Shown piece by piece: positions 28,882 through 40,779 of a DNA stretch of 64,000 nucleotides. The notes beneath the pieces are model-generated. The model ran no database searches. It worked only from the letters and a program-made list of their open reading frames with translations, and was not told where the DNA came from. The position numbers and the translations under genes were made by a program. Numbering within the stretch: position 1 is the stretch's first letter; every line of letters begins with the position of its first letter. Origin of the DNA: VAZQ01 sp963827585 (GTDB lineage: Bacteria; Pseudomonadota; Alphaproteobacteria; Rhizobiales; Xanthobacteraceae); the NCBI GenBank assembly GCA_963827585.1, contig CAWHCK010000059.1, positions 62,001-126,000 on the forward strand. Direction: 5' to 3'.

Positions 28882-28962
28882 AGGACGACGGACGGCGGAG
28901 GACGGAGGACTGAAACGTGCAAGAACCGTCATCGGCCCTCTGTCGTCCGTCCTCCGTCGTCC
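28882..28962. repeat. Intergenic palindromic repeat, GGACGACGGAGGAC family, copy 2
   Basis: Inverted repeat between malic enzyme and the DHDPS-family gene. GGACGACGGACGGCGGAGGA (from 28882) pairs with an arm ending TCCGTCCTCCGTCGTCC at 28962, around a loop including AACGTGCAAGAACCG. It stops one base short of the malic enzyme stop codon. Same family as 8279-8379. Confidence 0.75.
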
Positions 28963-28963
28963 G

Positions 28964-31243
<2,280 letters not shown>

Positions 31244-31481
31244 CTCAACCCCTTAAGAAGCTTGCATGGGATGGCCGGACAGCCAAAGGGAGCGGATCGA
31301 ATGCCCGGTGACCGCAGGAAAGCCGTGAACCCGTCGCCCAGCCCCATCATCATGCTGGCGCGGGCATGCCCCCGTCCACAGCGGCAGGTTGTCCGAACCG
31401 TCAAAAATTGAACGCAACGGGCGAGCAGGGTAATCGGTAGATGGGCGACGCATACTTTTCCGCGTGTAGAACGGCCACGCC

Positions 31482-31805
31482 ATGATCCGCTTTGTTCTTC
31501 GTTTCGTCGGCCTCGTGTCGCTCGCGCTGGGCTTTATCTTTCTCGTTCATGACGGCACGAAGTCGATCGCCGACCAGCGAATGTATATCAGCAGCGTGGG
31601 CGCCACCTGGGAGAATATCCACCAAAACTCGCTGGTAGCGCTGCAGCCCGCGGTCGAGCGGCTGGTCGGGGCGCGGGCCTGGCAAGGCGTGGTCCAGCCC
31701 TACTTTCTCGCCCAGTCGATCTCGCTCGTGCTCGCCATTTTCGGCGCCATCCTGATCCTGCTTGGACGCAAGAAAAAGCCGCTGATTGGATACGCGCGGG
31801 ATTAG
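31482..31805 (+). CDS. Small two-helix membrane protein
   Basis: A 107-residue protein with an N-terminal helix (LRFVGLVSLALGFIFLVHDG), a loop of about 50 residues (SIADQRMYISSVGATWENIH) and a C-terminal helix (LAQSISLVLAIFGAILILLG) followed by a basic tail RKKKPLIGYARD. Both ends probably face the cytoplasm. The sequence is well formed and has good codon bias. No function is known to me. It is divergent from malic enzyme. Confidence 0.75.
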   Translation: MIRFVLRFVGLVSLALGFIFLVHDGTKSIADQRMYISSVGATWENIHQNSLVALQPAVERLVGARAWQGVVQPYFLAQSISLVLAIFGAILILLGRKKKPLIGYARD

Positions 31806-31855
31806 ATCCGGGCCGCGGCGCGCCGCCGCGGCCCCAAGCGTTACGCCTGCATCGG

Positions 31856-32335
31856 CTATTTCGCGGCCCCGGCCCCGGCCATGGCGATCTGCTCGTCCTG
31901 TTGCGAGGTGACGCCCGACACCCCGATCGAGCCGATGATCTTGCCCTCGGCGACGATGGGAACGCCGCCTTGCACGAGGATATTTCCGAAGGTCAGAACC
32001 CGCAGGCCCGCCCCGCCCCCGGCAACAACGTCCTCGAGCGCCTTCGACGGGCGCCGGAAATCGATCGCGGTCTGTGCCTTGCCTTCGGCGATCTTGATGG
32101 ACGCATATTGCACGTTGTCCATCTTGTGCAGAGCCACCAGGTGTCCCGTGCTGTCGAGAATGGCGATCGCGACCGGCCAATTGTTCTTGGTCGCCTCGGC
32201 TTCGGCGGCTGCCATGGCCTTCTTCGCCGCATCGAGCGTAATCGGCGGTCCATAAGCCGGCGGCGGTTGCTGCGCCGATGCGGGAACGGCGGTCAACAAG
32301 GCGATCGCGGCTGCGATCGCGGCAGTCTTGAGCAT
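31856..32335 (-). CDS. Exported GlcG/HbpS-like heme-degrading-fold protein
   Basis: A 159-residue protein with a Sec signal peptide (AAIAAAIALLTAVPASAQQ) and a single GlcG/HbpS domain (LDAAKKAMAAAEAEATKNNW, VAIAILDSTGHLVALHKMDN, then VPIVAEGKIIGSIGVSGVTS). Members bind heme or small organic ligands or protect against oxidative stress; the exact role of exported forms is unclear. It is monocistronic, with MsrA divergent upstream, which fits a possible oxidative-stress link. Confidence 0.85.
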   Translation of the reverse strand: MLKTAAIAAAIALLTAVPASAQQPPPAYGPPITLDAAKKAMAAAEAEATKNNWPVAIAILDSTGHLVALHKMDNVQYASIKIAEGKAQTAIDFRRPSKALEDVVAGGGAGLRVLTFGNILVQGGVPIVAEGKIIGSIGVSGVTSQQDEQIAMAGAGAAK

Positions 32336-32428
32336 TGTCGGATCCTCCCATGGCTTGGCCCGTCACATCGACGAGCCATTGGCTGACAGCCTCAGCATAA
32401 TGTGCGCGTCGCCAGTAAAATAGGGGTC

Positions 32429-32479
32429 GGACGCCGTACGCTCGCGGGCGTCGCGAGGGCCACGCACGGCACGGCGTCC
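32429..32479. repeat. GGACGCCGT...ACGGCGTCC inverted repeat
   Basis: Nine-base perfect arms at 32429-32437 and 32471-32479 in the divergent region between the GlcG-like gene and msrA. It could be a hairpin in the msrA leader or part of a repeat element. Confidence 0.4.
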
Positions 32480-32567
32480 GTGACGTGATGCCGGGAGGAC
32501 GCGCAAGGCAGGTGCGGATCGGCAACGCTGCGCCTATATTGGCTGCACGATCACGGGAGACGTCGCC

Positions 32568-33242
<675 letters not shown>

Positions 33243-33266
33243 CGGCGCGCTGTCGCTCCATCACGA

Positions 33267-33359
33267 ACAAGGCACGGAGGCACGTTTTGCGCCTCGGTGC
33301 GAGAGCGGCGCAGAGCTCGGGAACATCCGGGAGCCGCGCAGCTTGTTGCCGTGCCTTGT
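33267..33359. repeat. Palindromic element with ACAAGGCACGG ends
   Basis: Perfect 11-base outer arms ACAAGGCACGG (33267-33277) and CCGTGCCTTGT (33349-33359) enclose a GC-rich imperfect palindrome. It lies 25 bp after the msrA stop and can serve as its terminator or be a small mobile palindrome. Confidence 0.65.
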
Positions 33360-33391
33360 GATTGATCGAGACGGCATCCGCGGGGCCCGCC

Positions 33392-33925
33392 ATGCGCAAC
33401 ATCGAGCTCGTCATCGAAGCAATCATTTTTCAAGCGCGCTGGATTCTGGCGCCGTTCTATATCGGGCTCGCATTGTGCCTGCTGCTGCTGCTCTATCATT
33501 TCGGCGTGCAGATCTACGAATTCGTCATCAAGATCCCACATGCGACCGAAACCGATGTGATCCTCGGCCTGCTGAGCCTCATCGACGTCGTATTCACCGG
33601 GAATCTCGTCTTGATCGTGGTCATGTCGGGCTACGAAAATTTCGTATCCCGCATCGAAGCGACCGATCACGACCGACCGGACTGGATGACCAAGGTCGAC
33701 TTCGGCGGGCTCAAGCACAAGCTGATGACCTCGATCGTGGCGATTTCGGCGATCCAGCTGTTGCGGGCGTTCATGAATATCGAGCAGTACGACAACACCA
33801 AGCTGGCGTGGCTGTCGGGTATCCACGTCGTCTTTCTGATATCGATGCTGGTCGTGGCGCTCGCCGATCGGCTGTCGGACGACCGCAGAGCGCCCGAGCA
33901 CACCCGGAAGGCCAAGGCGTCTTGA
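33392..33925 (+). CDS. YqhA/UPF0114 (TIGR00645) family membrane protein
   Basis: A 177-residue inner-membrane protein with three or four helices: ARWILAPFYIGLALCLLLLL, VILGLLSLIDVVFTGNLVLI, and WLSGIHVVFLISMLVVALAD. The segment MSGYENFVSRIEATDHDRPD and the following WMTKVDFGGLKHKLMTSIVA are diagnostic of UPF0114. The ATG at 33392 (MRNIELVIEAIIFQ) fits homologues better than an ATG at 33362. Function is unknown. Confidence 0.88.
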   Translation: MRNIELVIEAIIFQARWILAPFYIGLALCLLLLLYHFGVQIYEFVIKIPHATETDVILGLLSLIDVVFTGNLVLIVVMSGYENFVSRIEATDHDRPDWMTKVDFGGLKHKLMTSIVAISAIQLLRAFMNIEQYDNTKLAWLSGIHVVFLISMLVVALADRLSDDRRAPEHTRKAKAS

Positions 33926-34160
33926 TGAGGGCGCGCCTCCCGGTTGCCCCAGCGAGGTCGCGTGTCCTTCTGCACTATTGTTGAGCGCGCTTGAGAGGCG
34001 CCCAACCGATGGGCGCTCCTGACGCGCTGCAGTCCCTATCCGCGACCGCCCGCCGCTCGTAGGATGCCGGTGAACGCGCACCGACAGACGTCCATCCGGC
34101 TTCGCCTTGGACCCGAGAACGCGCGTCATGACCCGTCTTTTGAAATCAAGGGAGAGCGTG

Positions 34161-35132
34161 ATGGGCGCCGTCCGGTCCCTCGTGGTGCTGCTGGTTTTGG
34201 TCTGCGTTTCTCTGCCCGCTTCGGTGCTGGCCGCGGACAAGTATCCAAGCCGGCCGGTGCACTGGGTGGTCGGTTTCGCGGCGGGCGGGCCGAACGACAT
34301 CGTGGCGCGGATCCTGGGCGAATGGCTGTCGGCCCACCTCGGACAGCAGTTCATCATCGAGAACCGCGTCGGCTCGGGCGGCATGCTCGCAGCCAATGCG
34401 GTGATCAATTCCCCGCCCGACGGCTATACCATCATGTTCGTCGCTCCCAACAACGCCATCGGCGCGACGCTCTACAAGAATCTCCCGTTCGTATTCCTGC
34501 GCGACACCGCCCCGATCGCAGGCATGATGCGGCTTACCAACGTCATGGTCGTGCCGCCGTCGCTGCCGGTGAAGACCGTCGCTGAGTTCATCGCGCACGC
34601 CAAGGCCAATCCCGGGAAGCTGAGCTACGCATCCTCCGGCAATGGGACGTCGGTCCATATGTCGGCGGAGCTGTTCAAGATGATGGCGGGCCTCGACATG
34701 GTGCACGTGCCCTATCGCGGCTCGGCGGCCGCCTATCCCGATCTCATGACGGGCAAGGTGCATGTCTTGTTCGACAACCTGCCGGGCTCGATCGAATTCG
34801 TGCGGACGGGAAAGCTGCGCGCGCTCGGCGTGACCACGGCGGTGCGCTCGGAGGCAATTCCCGACGTTCCGACGGTCGGCGAGACGGTTCCGGGCTACGA
34901 GGCGAGCGTCTTTTACGGCATTTCGGCGCCGAAGGGCACGCCGTCCGAGGCCATCGAGGTGCTGAACAAGGCGATGACCGCCGCCTTGGCGGACCCGAAA
35001 ATGAAGGCACGCATCGCCGAACTGGGCGGCACGCCGATGCCGATGTCGCCCGCCGAATTCGGCAAGCTCGTTGTCCAGGAAACCGAGAAATGGGGTGCGG
35101 TGGTGAAGTCCGCCGGTATATCGGTGGAATGA
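34161..35132 (+). CDS. Tripartite tricarboxylate (Bug) periplasmic receptor
   Basis: A 323-residue Bug-family binding protein. The ATG at 34161 follows AAGGGAGAG; an upstream in-frame ATG at 34107 has no ribosome site. A signal peptide runs to about residue 27 (VLLVLVCVSLPASVLAADK). Family motifs: YPSRPVHWVVGFAAGGPNDI, FIIENRVGSGGMLAANAVIN, DMVHVPYRGSAAAYPDLMTG and DVPTVGETVPGYEASVFYGI. No TctA or TctB gene is adjacent, so it is an orphan receptor, the usual state in this family. Confidence 0.9.
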   Translation: MGAVRSLVVLLVLVCVSLPASVLAADKYPSRPVHWVVGFAAGGPNDIVARILGEWLSAHLGQQFIIENRVGSGGMLAANAVINSPPDGYTIMFVAPNNAIGATLYKNLPFVFLRDTAPIAGMMRLTNVMVVPPSLPVKTVAEFIAHAKANPGKLSYASSGNGTSVHMSAELFKMMAGLDMVHVPYRGSAAAYPDLMTGKVHVLFDNLPGSIEFVRTGKLRALGVTTAVRSEAIPDVPTVGETVPGYEASVFYGISAPKGTPSEAIEVLNKAMTAALADPKMKARIAELGGTPMPMSPAEFGKLVVQETEKWGAVVKSAGISVE

Positions 35133-35196
35133 CGGTGGCGTGAGCGGGCGCGCAAAATCGATCGGCCTTCATCTTGAGAGCGGCACGAGCCGCCGA

Positions 35197-35293
35197 TCTC
35201 GGGTTTACCCGAGATCGGGAGCGTGGTGTTCTCGGGTTTACCCGAGATCGGGAGCGTGGCGTTCTCGGGTTCACCCGAGACCGGCAGTGGCGT
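35197..35293. repeat. Three tandem 33-bp units, each with a TCTCGGGT-ACCCGAGA hairpin
   Basis: Units begin at 35197, 35230 and 35263; the first two are nearly identical (differing by one base in GTGGTGT/GTGGCGT), the third is shorter and diverged. Each starts with the perfect palindrome TCTCGGGT-TT-ACCCGAGA (TC in the third loop). They fill the gap between the convergent Bug receptor and dienelactone hydrolase genes and probably form a two-way transcription stop. Confidence 0.85.
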
Positions 35294-35321
35294 CCGCAGC
35301 CGCCGCGAGCCGCGGCAATCG

Positions 35322-35999
35322 TTACTTCTTCACGTGCTTCTTGAGGAAATCCATGGCGCGCTGCCACGCCGTCTTGGCGCTGGCGTCGTTGAAGCTCCCG
35401 CGCTCGTCGCAATGGAAGCCGTGCTGCGCATCGGGATAGACGTAGATTTCGCTGTCGCCGCCGCGCTTCTGCTTGATGGTCTCGACGTCGCTCATCGGGA
35501 TCGAGGCATCCTTCTCGCCGAAATGCATCTGTGTCGGCACTTTCGGCTTTTCGTCGGCGTTCTTGGCGATCTGCCCGCCGTAATAGCAGACCGCAGCCGA
35601 GAGGCCGTTGAGCTTGCAGGCCGCGAGGAAGGCGATGGTGCCGCCCATGCAGAAGCCCATGATGGCGACCGGGCCGTCCTTCTTGAGTTCGTCGATCGCA
35701 GCTTGCGTGTCCTTCAGCATCGCGCCCCAATCCGGGTTGGCCACGAACTTGCGTGCCTCTGCGATCTCGTCGGGCGTATATCCGCTTTCGAAGTCCTTCA
35801 CCTGACGGTCGAACAATGCCGGCGCCACCGCCGCGTAGCCTTCGCCTGCGAGGCGGTCGCATACCGCGCGGATATGATGGTTGACGCCGAAGATTTCCTG
35901 GATGACCACGATGCCGCCTTTGGCGGGGCCGGACGGGTCGGCACGATAGGCACCCAACTGAAACTTGTCGGCAGACGTGAGCGAGAACTGCTTACCCAA
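35322..35999 (-). CDS. Dienelactone hydrolase family protein
   Basis: A 225-residue alpha/beta hydrolase. A TTG at 35999 preceded by AAGGAGG with 5-base spacing is the best start; the open frame extends much farther upstream into another gene and is not credible. The catalytic triad is visible: nucleophile Cys in IMGFCMGGTIAFLAA, Asp in MHFGEKDASIP, and His in YPDAQHGFHCDERGSF. An early Glu in GGIVVIQEIFGVNHHI is also conserved. It hydrolyses dienelactones in aromatic degradation or related cyclic esters. It ends next to the tandem hairpins. Confidence 0.93.
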   Translation of the reverse strand: MGKQFSLTSADKFQLGAYRADPSGPAKGGIVVIQEIFGVNHHIRAVCDRLAGEGYAAVAPALFDRQVKDFESGYTPDEIAEARKFVANPDWGAMLKDTQAAIDELKKDGPVAIMGFCMGGTIAFLAACKLNGLSAAVCYYGGQIAKNADEKPKVPTQMHFGEKDASIPMSDVETIKQKRGGDSEIYVYPDAQHGFHCDERGSFNDASAKTAWQRAMDFLKKHVKK

Positions 36000-36190
36000 G
36001 AGGACCTCCTTGTGAATACAGCCAGCCGGGCGGAACATCATGCGCCGGCGTCGGACGGGGGGAATTTCACGCTTTCGCCGCAACAAAGCAACTGCCGTCC
36101 AAGGGGCCTCGGGGCGAATGGAACACCGGAGTTTCGCAGTTGGCTTCGAGTTCTTGCAAGAAGCGCCAAGAGGTGGCGGCAGGTTGCTAA

Positions 36191-37219
36191 TTAGGCGCGC
36201 AGGCCGAATGCCTGGGCAAGCAATTCGTAGGAGTGCCGGCGCGCGGCGTGGTCGTAGATCATGGTCGTGACCATCACTTCGTCGGCTTTGGTCGCGGCGA
36301 TCATGGGCGCGAGTTGCTGCAGGATCGTCGGCTTGGCGCCGACGAACAGACGGGCGCGATTGCGCGCGATCAGTCCGCGTTCGGCGGGCGAATAGGGATA
36401 GGCGGTGGCTTCCTCCGGACTCGCGAGCGGCAGATATTCGCCGCGGCTTCTTCGCACGAAGTTGAGATCGATGGTGGCGGCGAGCCGTTCCGCCTCGGCG
36501 TCGCTGTCGGCGCAGACCGCGGCGCAGCCGAGAATGGCGTACGGCGTCGCCCGCGCCGGCGACGGCTTGAACTGATCGCGGTAGCTCAGCATCGCGGCGG
36601 CCGCATCGTAATCGGAGAAATGATGCGCGAAGGAAAATCCGGCGCCCACCATGGCGGCGAGTTGCGCGCTGTAGCCGCTCGATCCGAGCAGCCAGATCGG
36701 CGGCAGCGCGACGTCTTCCGGCATGGCGCGCACGGAGCGAAACGGATGACCTTCCGGAAATGCGTTGCTCTCGAACAGCATCAGCTCTTGGAACCGCTGC
36801 AGGAAGTCGTCGTCGCCGCCGGCATCTTGCCGGCGCCGCAGCGCGTAGGAGGTGACGGGGTCGGTGCCGGGGGCGCGGCCGAGCCCGAGATCGATCCGCC
36901 CGGGAAACAGCGCCTCGAGCACCTTGAAGCGCTCGGCGACCATGAGCGGCGCGTGATTGGGAAGCATGATGCCACCCGAGCCCACGCGAATGCGCTCGGT
37001 CGCCGCCGCGATCTGACCGATCATGATGTCGGGCGCCGAGCTCGCGATCGAAGGCAGGTTGTGGTGCTCGGCGACCCAGTAGCGCGTGAAGCCGAGGCGG
37101 TCGGCAAGCCGGGCGAGGTCGAGCGAATTGCGAAGCGAAACGGCGCCCGAGGAGCCGGCGGCCACCGGCGACAGATCGAGGATGGAAAGGGGAACCATGG
37201 GGCCGCCGGTGTGCGGCAT
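36191..37219 (-). CDS. LLM class flavin-dependent oxidoreductase
   Basis: A 342-residue luciferase-like monooxygenase family protein (FMN or F420-independent branch). Typical parts: LSILDLSPVAAGSSGAVSLR, GFTRYWVAEHHNLPSIASSA, IRVGSGGIMLPNHAPLMVAE, and GRIDLGLGRAPGTDP. The ATG at 37219 immediately follows the stop of the upstream small gene (TGAATG); an in-frame ATG at 37198 gives the more usual MVPLSILDL start. Reaction unknown. Confidence 0.9.
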   Translation of the reverse strand: MPHTGGPMVPLSILDLSPVAAGSSGAVSLRNSLDLARLADRLGFTRYWVAEHHNLPSIASSAPDIMIGQIAAATERIRVGSGGIMLPNHAPLMVAERFKVLEALFPGRIDLGLGRAPGTDPVTSYALRRRQDAGGDDDFLQRFQELMLFESNAFPEGHPFRSVRAMPEDVALPPIWLLGSSGYSAQLAAMVGAGFSFAHHFSDYDAAAAMLSYRDQFKPSPARATPYAILGCAAVCADSDAEAERLAATIDLNFVRRSRGEYLPLASPEEATAYPYSPAERGLIARNRARLFVGAKPTILQQLAPMIAATKADEVMVTTMIYDHAARRHSYELLAQAFGLRA

Positions 37220-37510
37220 TCAGAACGGCCACGGTCGGCGCAAGCGCCAATCCTTCTTCCAGCCCGTCAGGTGCCCGTTGCGGAACTGCAGCGCGAGCGC
37301 GGAGTCGACCGGGTAGAAGCCAGGAATGCCCGGCGAGCCGTAGGCGACATAGACTTGCGAGCCCTGCCGCCCGGAATGGTAGACGAGCGGCACGCCGAGC
37401 GCCATCGAGGCCTGGTCGGGCGTCATGCCGAAGGCGAGGGGAGCGACGTTGGATTCGGTCCCGCAAAAAGCGGCCCAGCACACGCAAAGCGACGCGGCAA
37501 CGCGTTTCAT
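37220..37510 (-). CDS. Small exported hypothetical protein
   Basis: A 96-residue protein starting at an ATG at 37510 with a short signal peptide (RVAASLCVCWAAFCGTESNV). The mature part reads LAFGMTPDQASMALGVPLVY then GRQGSQVYVAYGSPG and LALQFRNGHLTGWKKDW, which resembles small outer-membrane-assembly or BamE-like folds (GMTxDQ...LGxP), though I do not assert that. Its stop touches the LLM gene start, so they share an mRNA. Confidence 0.7.
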   Translation of the reverse strand: MKRVAASLCVCWAAFCGTESNVAPLAFGMTPDQASMALGVPLVYHSGRQGSQVYVAYGSPGIPGFYPVDSALALQFRNGHLTGWKKDWRLRRPWPF

Positions 37511-37705
37511 GCCAAATCTCGAGTCCTGCCAGGTAGGCACAGGGATGCTCGCCACATCCTCGAACCATTCGCGCAAGGCAGTCAAGCTTGCGCAGACTGC
37601 GTAGACTGTCCGCGGTGCAAGCCCGTTGCCAATCGGCGCCGTGGCACGCCGACCATGTCGCGAGGAGGTGCCGGCGCAGGGGCCGACGCGATCAGCCGCG
37701 CATCG

Positions 37706-38410
37706 TCACTCGGCCGCGATCAACTGCTCGGCCGCGCACGGAAGCTCGCTCAGCTGCGAGCCCGCGGATTTCGTTCCCCAGCAAACATACCAGGAGCCGA
37801 ACAGGAACTGCTCCATCTCGAAGTCGTCGACCACCGCAGCGAGATCCTTCCATGGCTGGATGAGCGGATTTCCGAGCATGGTGTGCTTCATCAACCAAAG
37901 GCCGAAGGGCAGCGCCAGCTTGCCGCCGGCACCCGTCGGCACCTTGCCGTCCATGATGACGATGCGTCCGCCGGGACGCAGCTGTTTCAATGCGTGGCGC
38001 AGCACCGTCAGGTGATGCGGCATGGTGTTGTAGGAGAGGCCGAACAGGACGCCGTCGAGGGGCTCGGGCGCGACATATTCGGCGGCGTCATCCTGCACCA
38101 GCTCGACATTGCTCCATTGCTTCTGTTTGCACAGCGCTCTCGCTCTCGCCAGCATGCCGGCCGACAGGTCCACGCCATAGACCCGCCCGCGCGGCCCGAC
38201 CGCCGCGCGCAGGTATGGGAAATTGCGCCCGGTGCCGCACCCGATTTCGAGCACGCGATCTCCCGGCTGCAGCGCCAGGCGCAAAGCCGCGCGGCTGCGG
38301 AAATAGGGGGGAACGAAGAATAACCAATCGATAAAACCGATCAGCCCAGCAATGCGGTCATAGCGTGCGGCGATGAACGCACGTTCACAATCAGCCCATT
38401 GATATGCCAC
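37706..38410 (-). CDS. Class I SAM-dependent methyltransferase
   Basis: A 234-residue methyltransferase. Motif I is VLEIGCGTGRNFPYL near residue 53; motif II acid is VYGVDLSAGMLARARAL; motif post-II VELVQDDAAEYV. The sequence FFVPPYFRSRAALRLAL before motif I and SYNTMPHHLTVLRHALKQLR after it place it near UbiE/phosphatidylethanolamine methyltransferase-like proteins. A C-terminal WKDLAAVVDDFEMEQFLFGS with YVCWG follows. The substrate is not known. Confidence 0.88.
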   Translation of the reverse strand: MAYQWADCERAFIAARYDRIAGLIGFIDWLFFVPPYFRSRAALRLALQPGDRVLEIGCGTGRNFPYLRAAVGPRGRVYGVDLSAGMLARARALCKQKQWSNVELVQDDAAEYVAPEPLDGVLFGLSYNTMPHHLTVLRHALKQLRPGGRIVIMDGKVPTGAGGKLALPFGLWLMKHTMLGNPLIQPWKDLAAVVDDFEMEQFLFGSWYVCWGTKSAGSQLSELPCAAEQLIAAE

Positions 38411-38666
38411 TGGTCCGCCCCCCTGCGGCGCGCGACGCGTGTCGTTCTAACCTGTTGCCGCTGCCATTGATTTCGTCTGCCCTACGCTGGGATCGTGGGC
38501 GACCGTCGCGCATCGAGGGTGAAGCGGGATGACCGCCGTGGACAGGCGGCATAAGGTCGCAGAATTTTACGAAATCTTTATTCTCGTGCTTCGAGCAATC
38601 CGCACATGCCTTGGTTGCAGTCGGCGGGTTCGAGATCGGGAGTATCTCGCCGCATTCGGCAGGCGT

Positions 38667-39593
38667 TCACTCGCTCGCCGCGATTGCCTGCCGGGCGTTG
38701 CTCTCGCGCCATATCAGGAACAAGCCGGACGCAACAACGACGACGGAACCGGTCACCAGTGCAATGGTCGGCACGTCGCCCCAGATCGCAAAGCCCAGAA
38801 TGCTCGCCCAAATGAGCGAGAGATAATAGAAAGGAGCGACCGCCGAAGCCGGTGCCAGGTGGAGCGCGCGCGTCCACCAGTATTGCCCCACCGCGTTCGA
38901 GACGCCATTGAACACGATCCATCCGGCATCGACCGGCGTGGGCGAGATCCATCCCAAGGGCAGGAACAGTGTGAACAACGCCGTGAGCAGCGTCAGCTGA
39001 TAGAGCGTCAGCGTTCCCGCCAATTCGGTTGCGGTCATGCCGCGTACGGCGGCGGTGACCGAGCCGTAAAGGACGGCATTTGCCAAGGCGAAGAGCGCAC
39101 CGATCTGGAACGTCTCCGCCCCGGGCTGGGTGACGATCAGCACGCCGCAAAAGCCCACGAGCAGCGCCGCCCAGCGGGCCAAGCCCACCGCCTCCTTGAG
39201 CAGCAGCGCCGAAACCAGGATCGCGAATAGCGGTGCGGAGAAGTTGATGGCGATCGCGCTCGCGAGCGGCATCAGGCTGAATGCGATCAGCAGAAAGGTC
39301 TGCGAGAAGCCCTGCGAGACCGAGCGCATCACGTGGTGGCCGAGGCGATGCGTCCGAAACACGGCAAGCCCCGTCTGCGGCATGATGAAGAGGGCGCAGG
39401 CGACGAGCGATACCGCCGTCCGCGTGAACAGCACCTCGCCCACCGGATAGCTCGCGACCAGCCATTTCGAGACCGCGCTCGAGCCTGCGAACATGATCGT
39501 GGCGCCGACCATGTAGAGAATGCCGAGCGGGACGTGTTCGCGCCGCGCCGGCTGCGCCGGTACCACCAGATCGGGGCTGCTTGCTTCGCTCAC
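38667..39593 (-). CDS. EamA/DMT family transporter
   Basis: A 308-residue inner-membrane protein with ten predicted helices in two EamA repeats. The first repeat has ILYMVGATIMFAGSSAVSKW and VLFTRTAVSLVACALFIM; the second has WIVFNGVSNAVGQYWWTRAL and IWASILGFAIWGDVPTIALV. Family members export amino acids, nucleotides or other metabolites. It is divergent from the Vgb-like gene. The substrate is unknown. Confidence 0.9.
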   Translation of the reverse strand: MSEASSPDLVVPAQPARREHVPLGILYMVGATIMFAGSSAVSKWLVASYPVGEVLFTRTAVSLVACALFIMPQTGLAVFRTHRLGHHVMRSVSQGFSQTFLLIAFSLMPLASAIAINFSAPLFAILVSALLLKEAVGLARWAALLVGFCGVLIVTQPGAETFQIGALFALANAVLYGSVTAAVRGMTATELAGTLTLYQLTLLTALFTLFLPLGWISPTPVDAGWIVFNGVSNAVGQYWWTRALHLAPASAVAPFYYLSLIWASILGFAIWGDVPTIALVTGSVVVVASGLFLIWRESNARQAIAASE

Positions 39594-39846
39594 GCCATCG
39601 TTCCCGGGTCGGTGGATTGCCGGCGAGCAACCTCAGCGCGCGTCAGCGACGTTATGCCATGGCCAAGCGTCCGACCGGCATGCCCGGACGGCATGACCGG
39701 CCAGCCGATTTGGTGATTGCAAGGGATGGCGACCGTGCATTGCGAAGCGGACAGCAGTCGCCTCAGCGGCGATAACCGAGTTGCCATTTTGCAGCCCGGG
39801 CCCCGCCCGTATAATGGTGGTGCGGCGTTCAATGTTGGGGCTGCCC

Positions 39847-40779
39847 ATGGCAATTGCGAACAAGCGTCGCCTCGTGGCTGGCGACGTCGAGATCATCCTG
39901 CATCCGATTCCGAGCCCGGACAGCAAGCCCTACATCATCGTGGTCGGTGCGGACCGACACCTTTGGTTCTGCGAAAGCGGCGCCTCGAAGATCGGGCGGC
40001 TTGATCCTGACAGCGGCGCTTTCGTCGAATACCCGACACCGACGCCCCATGCGCGGCCCATCGGCATCATCCCGGGCCCCGATGATCACCTCTGGTTCTG
40101 CGAGAACGCCGGCAACCGGATCGGCCGCATTTCGCTCTCCGGCGTGATCACCGAGTTTCCGTTGCCGACCGCGGGCGCGGGACCCGACGGCATCATGCTC
40201 GGGCCGGACGGCAATCTGTGGTTCTCGGAAGCATCGCTCAGCCGGATCGGCCGCATCACGCCCGGCGGCGTGGTCGCCGAATTTTCCGATGGCCTCACTC
40301 CCGGCTGCCGGCCGCTCTCGATCGTCGTGCGCGACGGCGAGTTGTGGTTCAGCGAGTACGAGGCGGGGCAGATCGGCCGCATGACGGTCGAGGGCAAGGT
40401 GACGGAGTACAAGATCCCGACACCGCACTCCGAACCGCGCGCGATGGTGACCCATCCCGACGGCAACATTTGGTTCGTGCAGACCAAGGCCAACGGCCTC
40501 GGCCGTATCGACCGGCAAGGCCGCGTCACCGAATTCCCGGTGAAAACGCCCGCCGCGTCGCTGCGCGGCGTCACGGTCGCGCCCGATGGCGATCTGTGGT
40601 TCACCGAGAACTTCGCCAACAAGATCGGCCGCATGAAATCGGACGGCACGGTCGTCGGCGAATACCCGATCCCGGGTTCGATGTGTGGCGCCCGTGCGAT
40701 CATCGCCACCGACGATGGCCGGCTGTTCTTCTCGGCGCACGATGTCGGTGCCATCGGCGAGGTCATTCCCCGGCGGTGA
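39847..40779 (+). CDS. Virginiamycin B lyase-like seven-bladed beta-propeller
   Basis: A 310-residue protein of about seven repeats, each with DGNLWFSE/DHLWFCE-type strands followed by GRI (DDHLWFCENAGNRIGRI, DGNLWFSEASLSRIGRI, DGDLWFTENFANKIGRM). This is the Vgb/SMP30-like propeller family. Vgb itself linearises streptogramin B, but most chromosomal homologues have unproven activity, so a resistance role should not be assumed. The ATG at 39847 follows a GGGG site; no signal peptide. Confidence 0.88.
   Translation: MAIANKRRLVAGDVEIILHPIPSPDSKPYIIVVGADRHLWFCESGASKIGRLDPDSGAFVEYPTPTPHARPIGIIPGPDDHLWFCENAGNRIGRISLSGVITEFPLPTAGAGPDGIMLGPDGNLWFSEASLSRIGRITPGGVVAEFSDGLTPGCRPLSIVVRDGELWFSEYEAGQIGRMTVEGKVTEYKIPTPHSEPRAMVTHPDGNIWFVQTKANGLGRIDRQGRVTEFPVKTPAASLRGVTVAPDGDLWFTENFANKIGRMKSDGTVVGEYPIPGSMCGARAIIATDDGRLFFSAHDVGAIGEVIPRR

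Noticed and set aside
36233..38323. 696-codon plus frame
   Set aside because: Antisense to the LLM oxidoreductase and methyltransferase; shadow of codon bias.
39847..40779. Antibiotic resistance call for the Vgb-like gene
   Set aside because: The propeller fold is clear but streptogramin lyase activity cannot be inferred from fold alone, and chromosomal homologues are common without known resistance.
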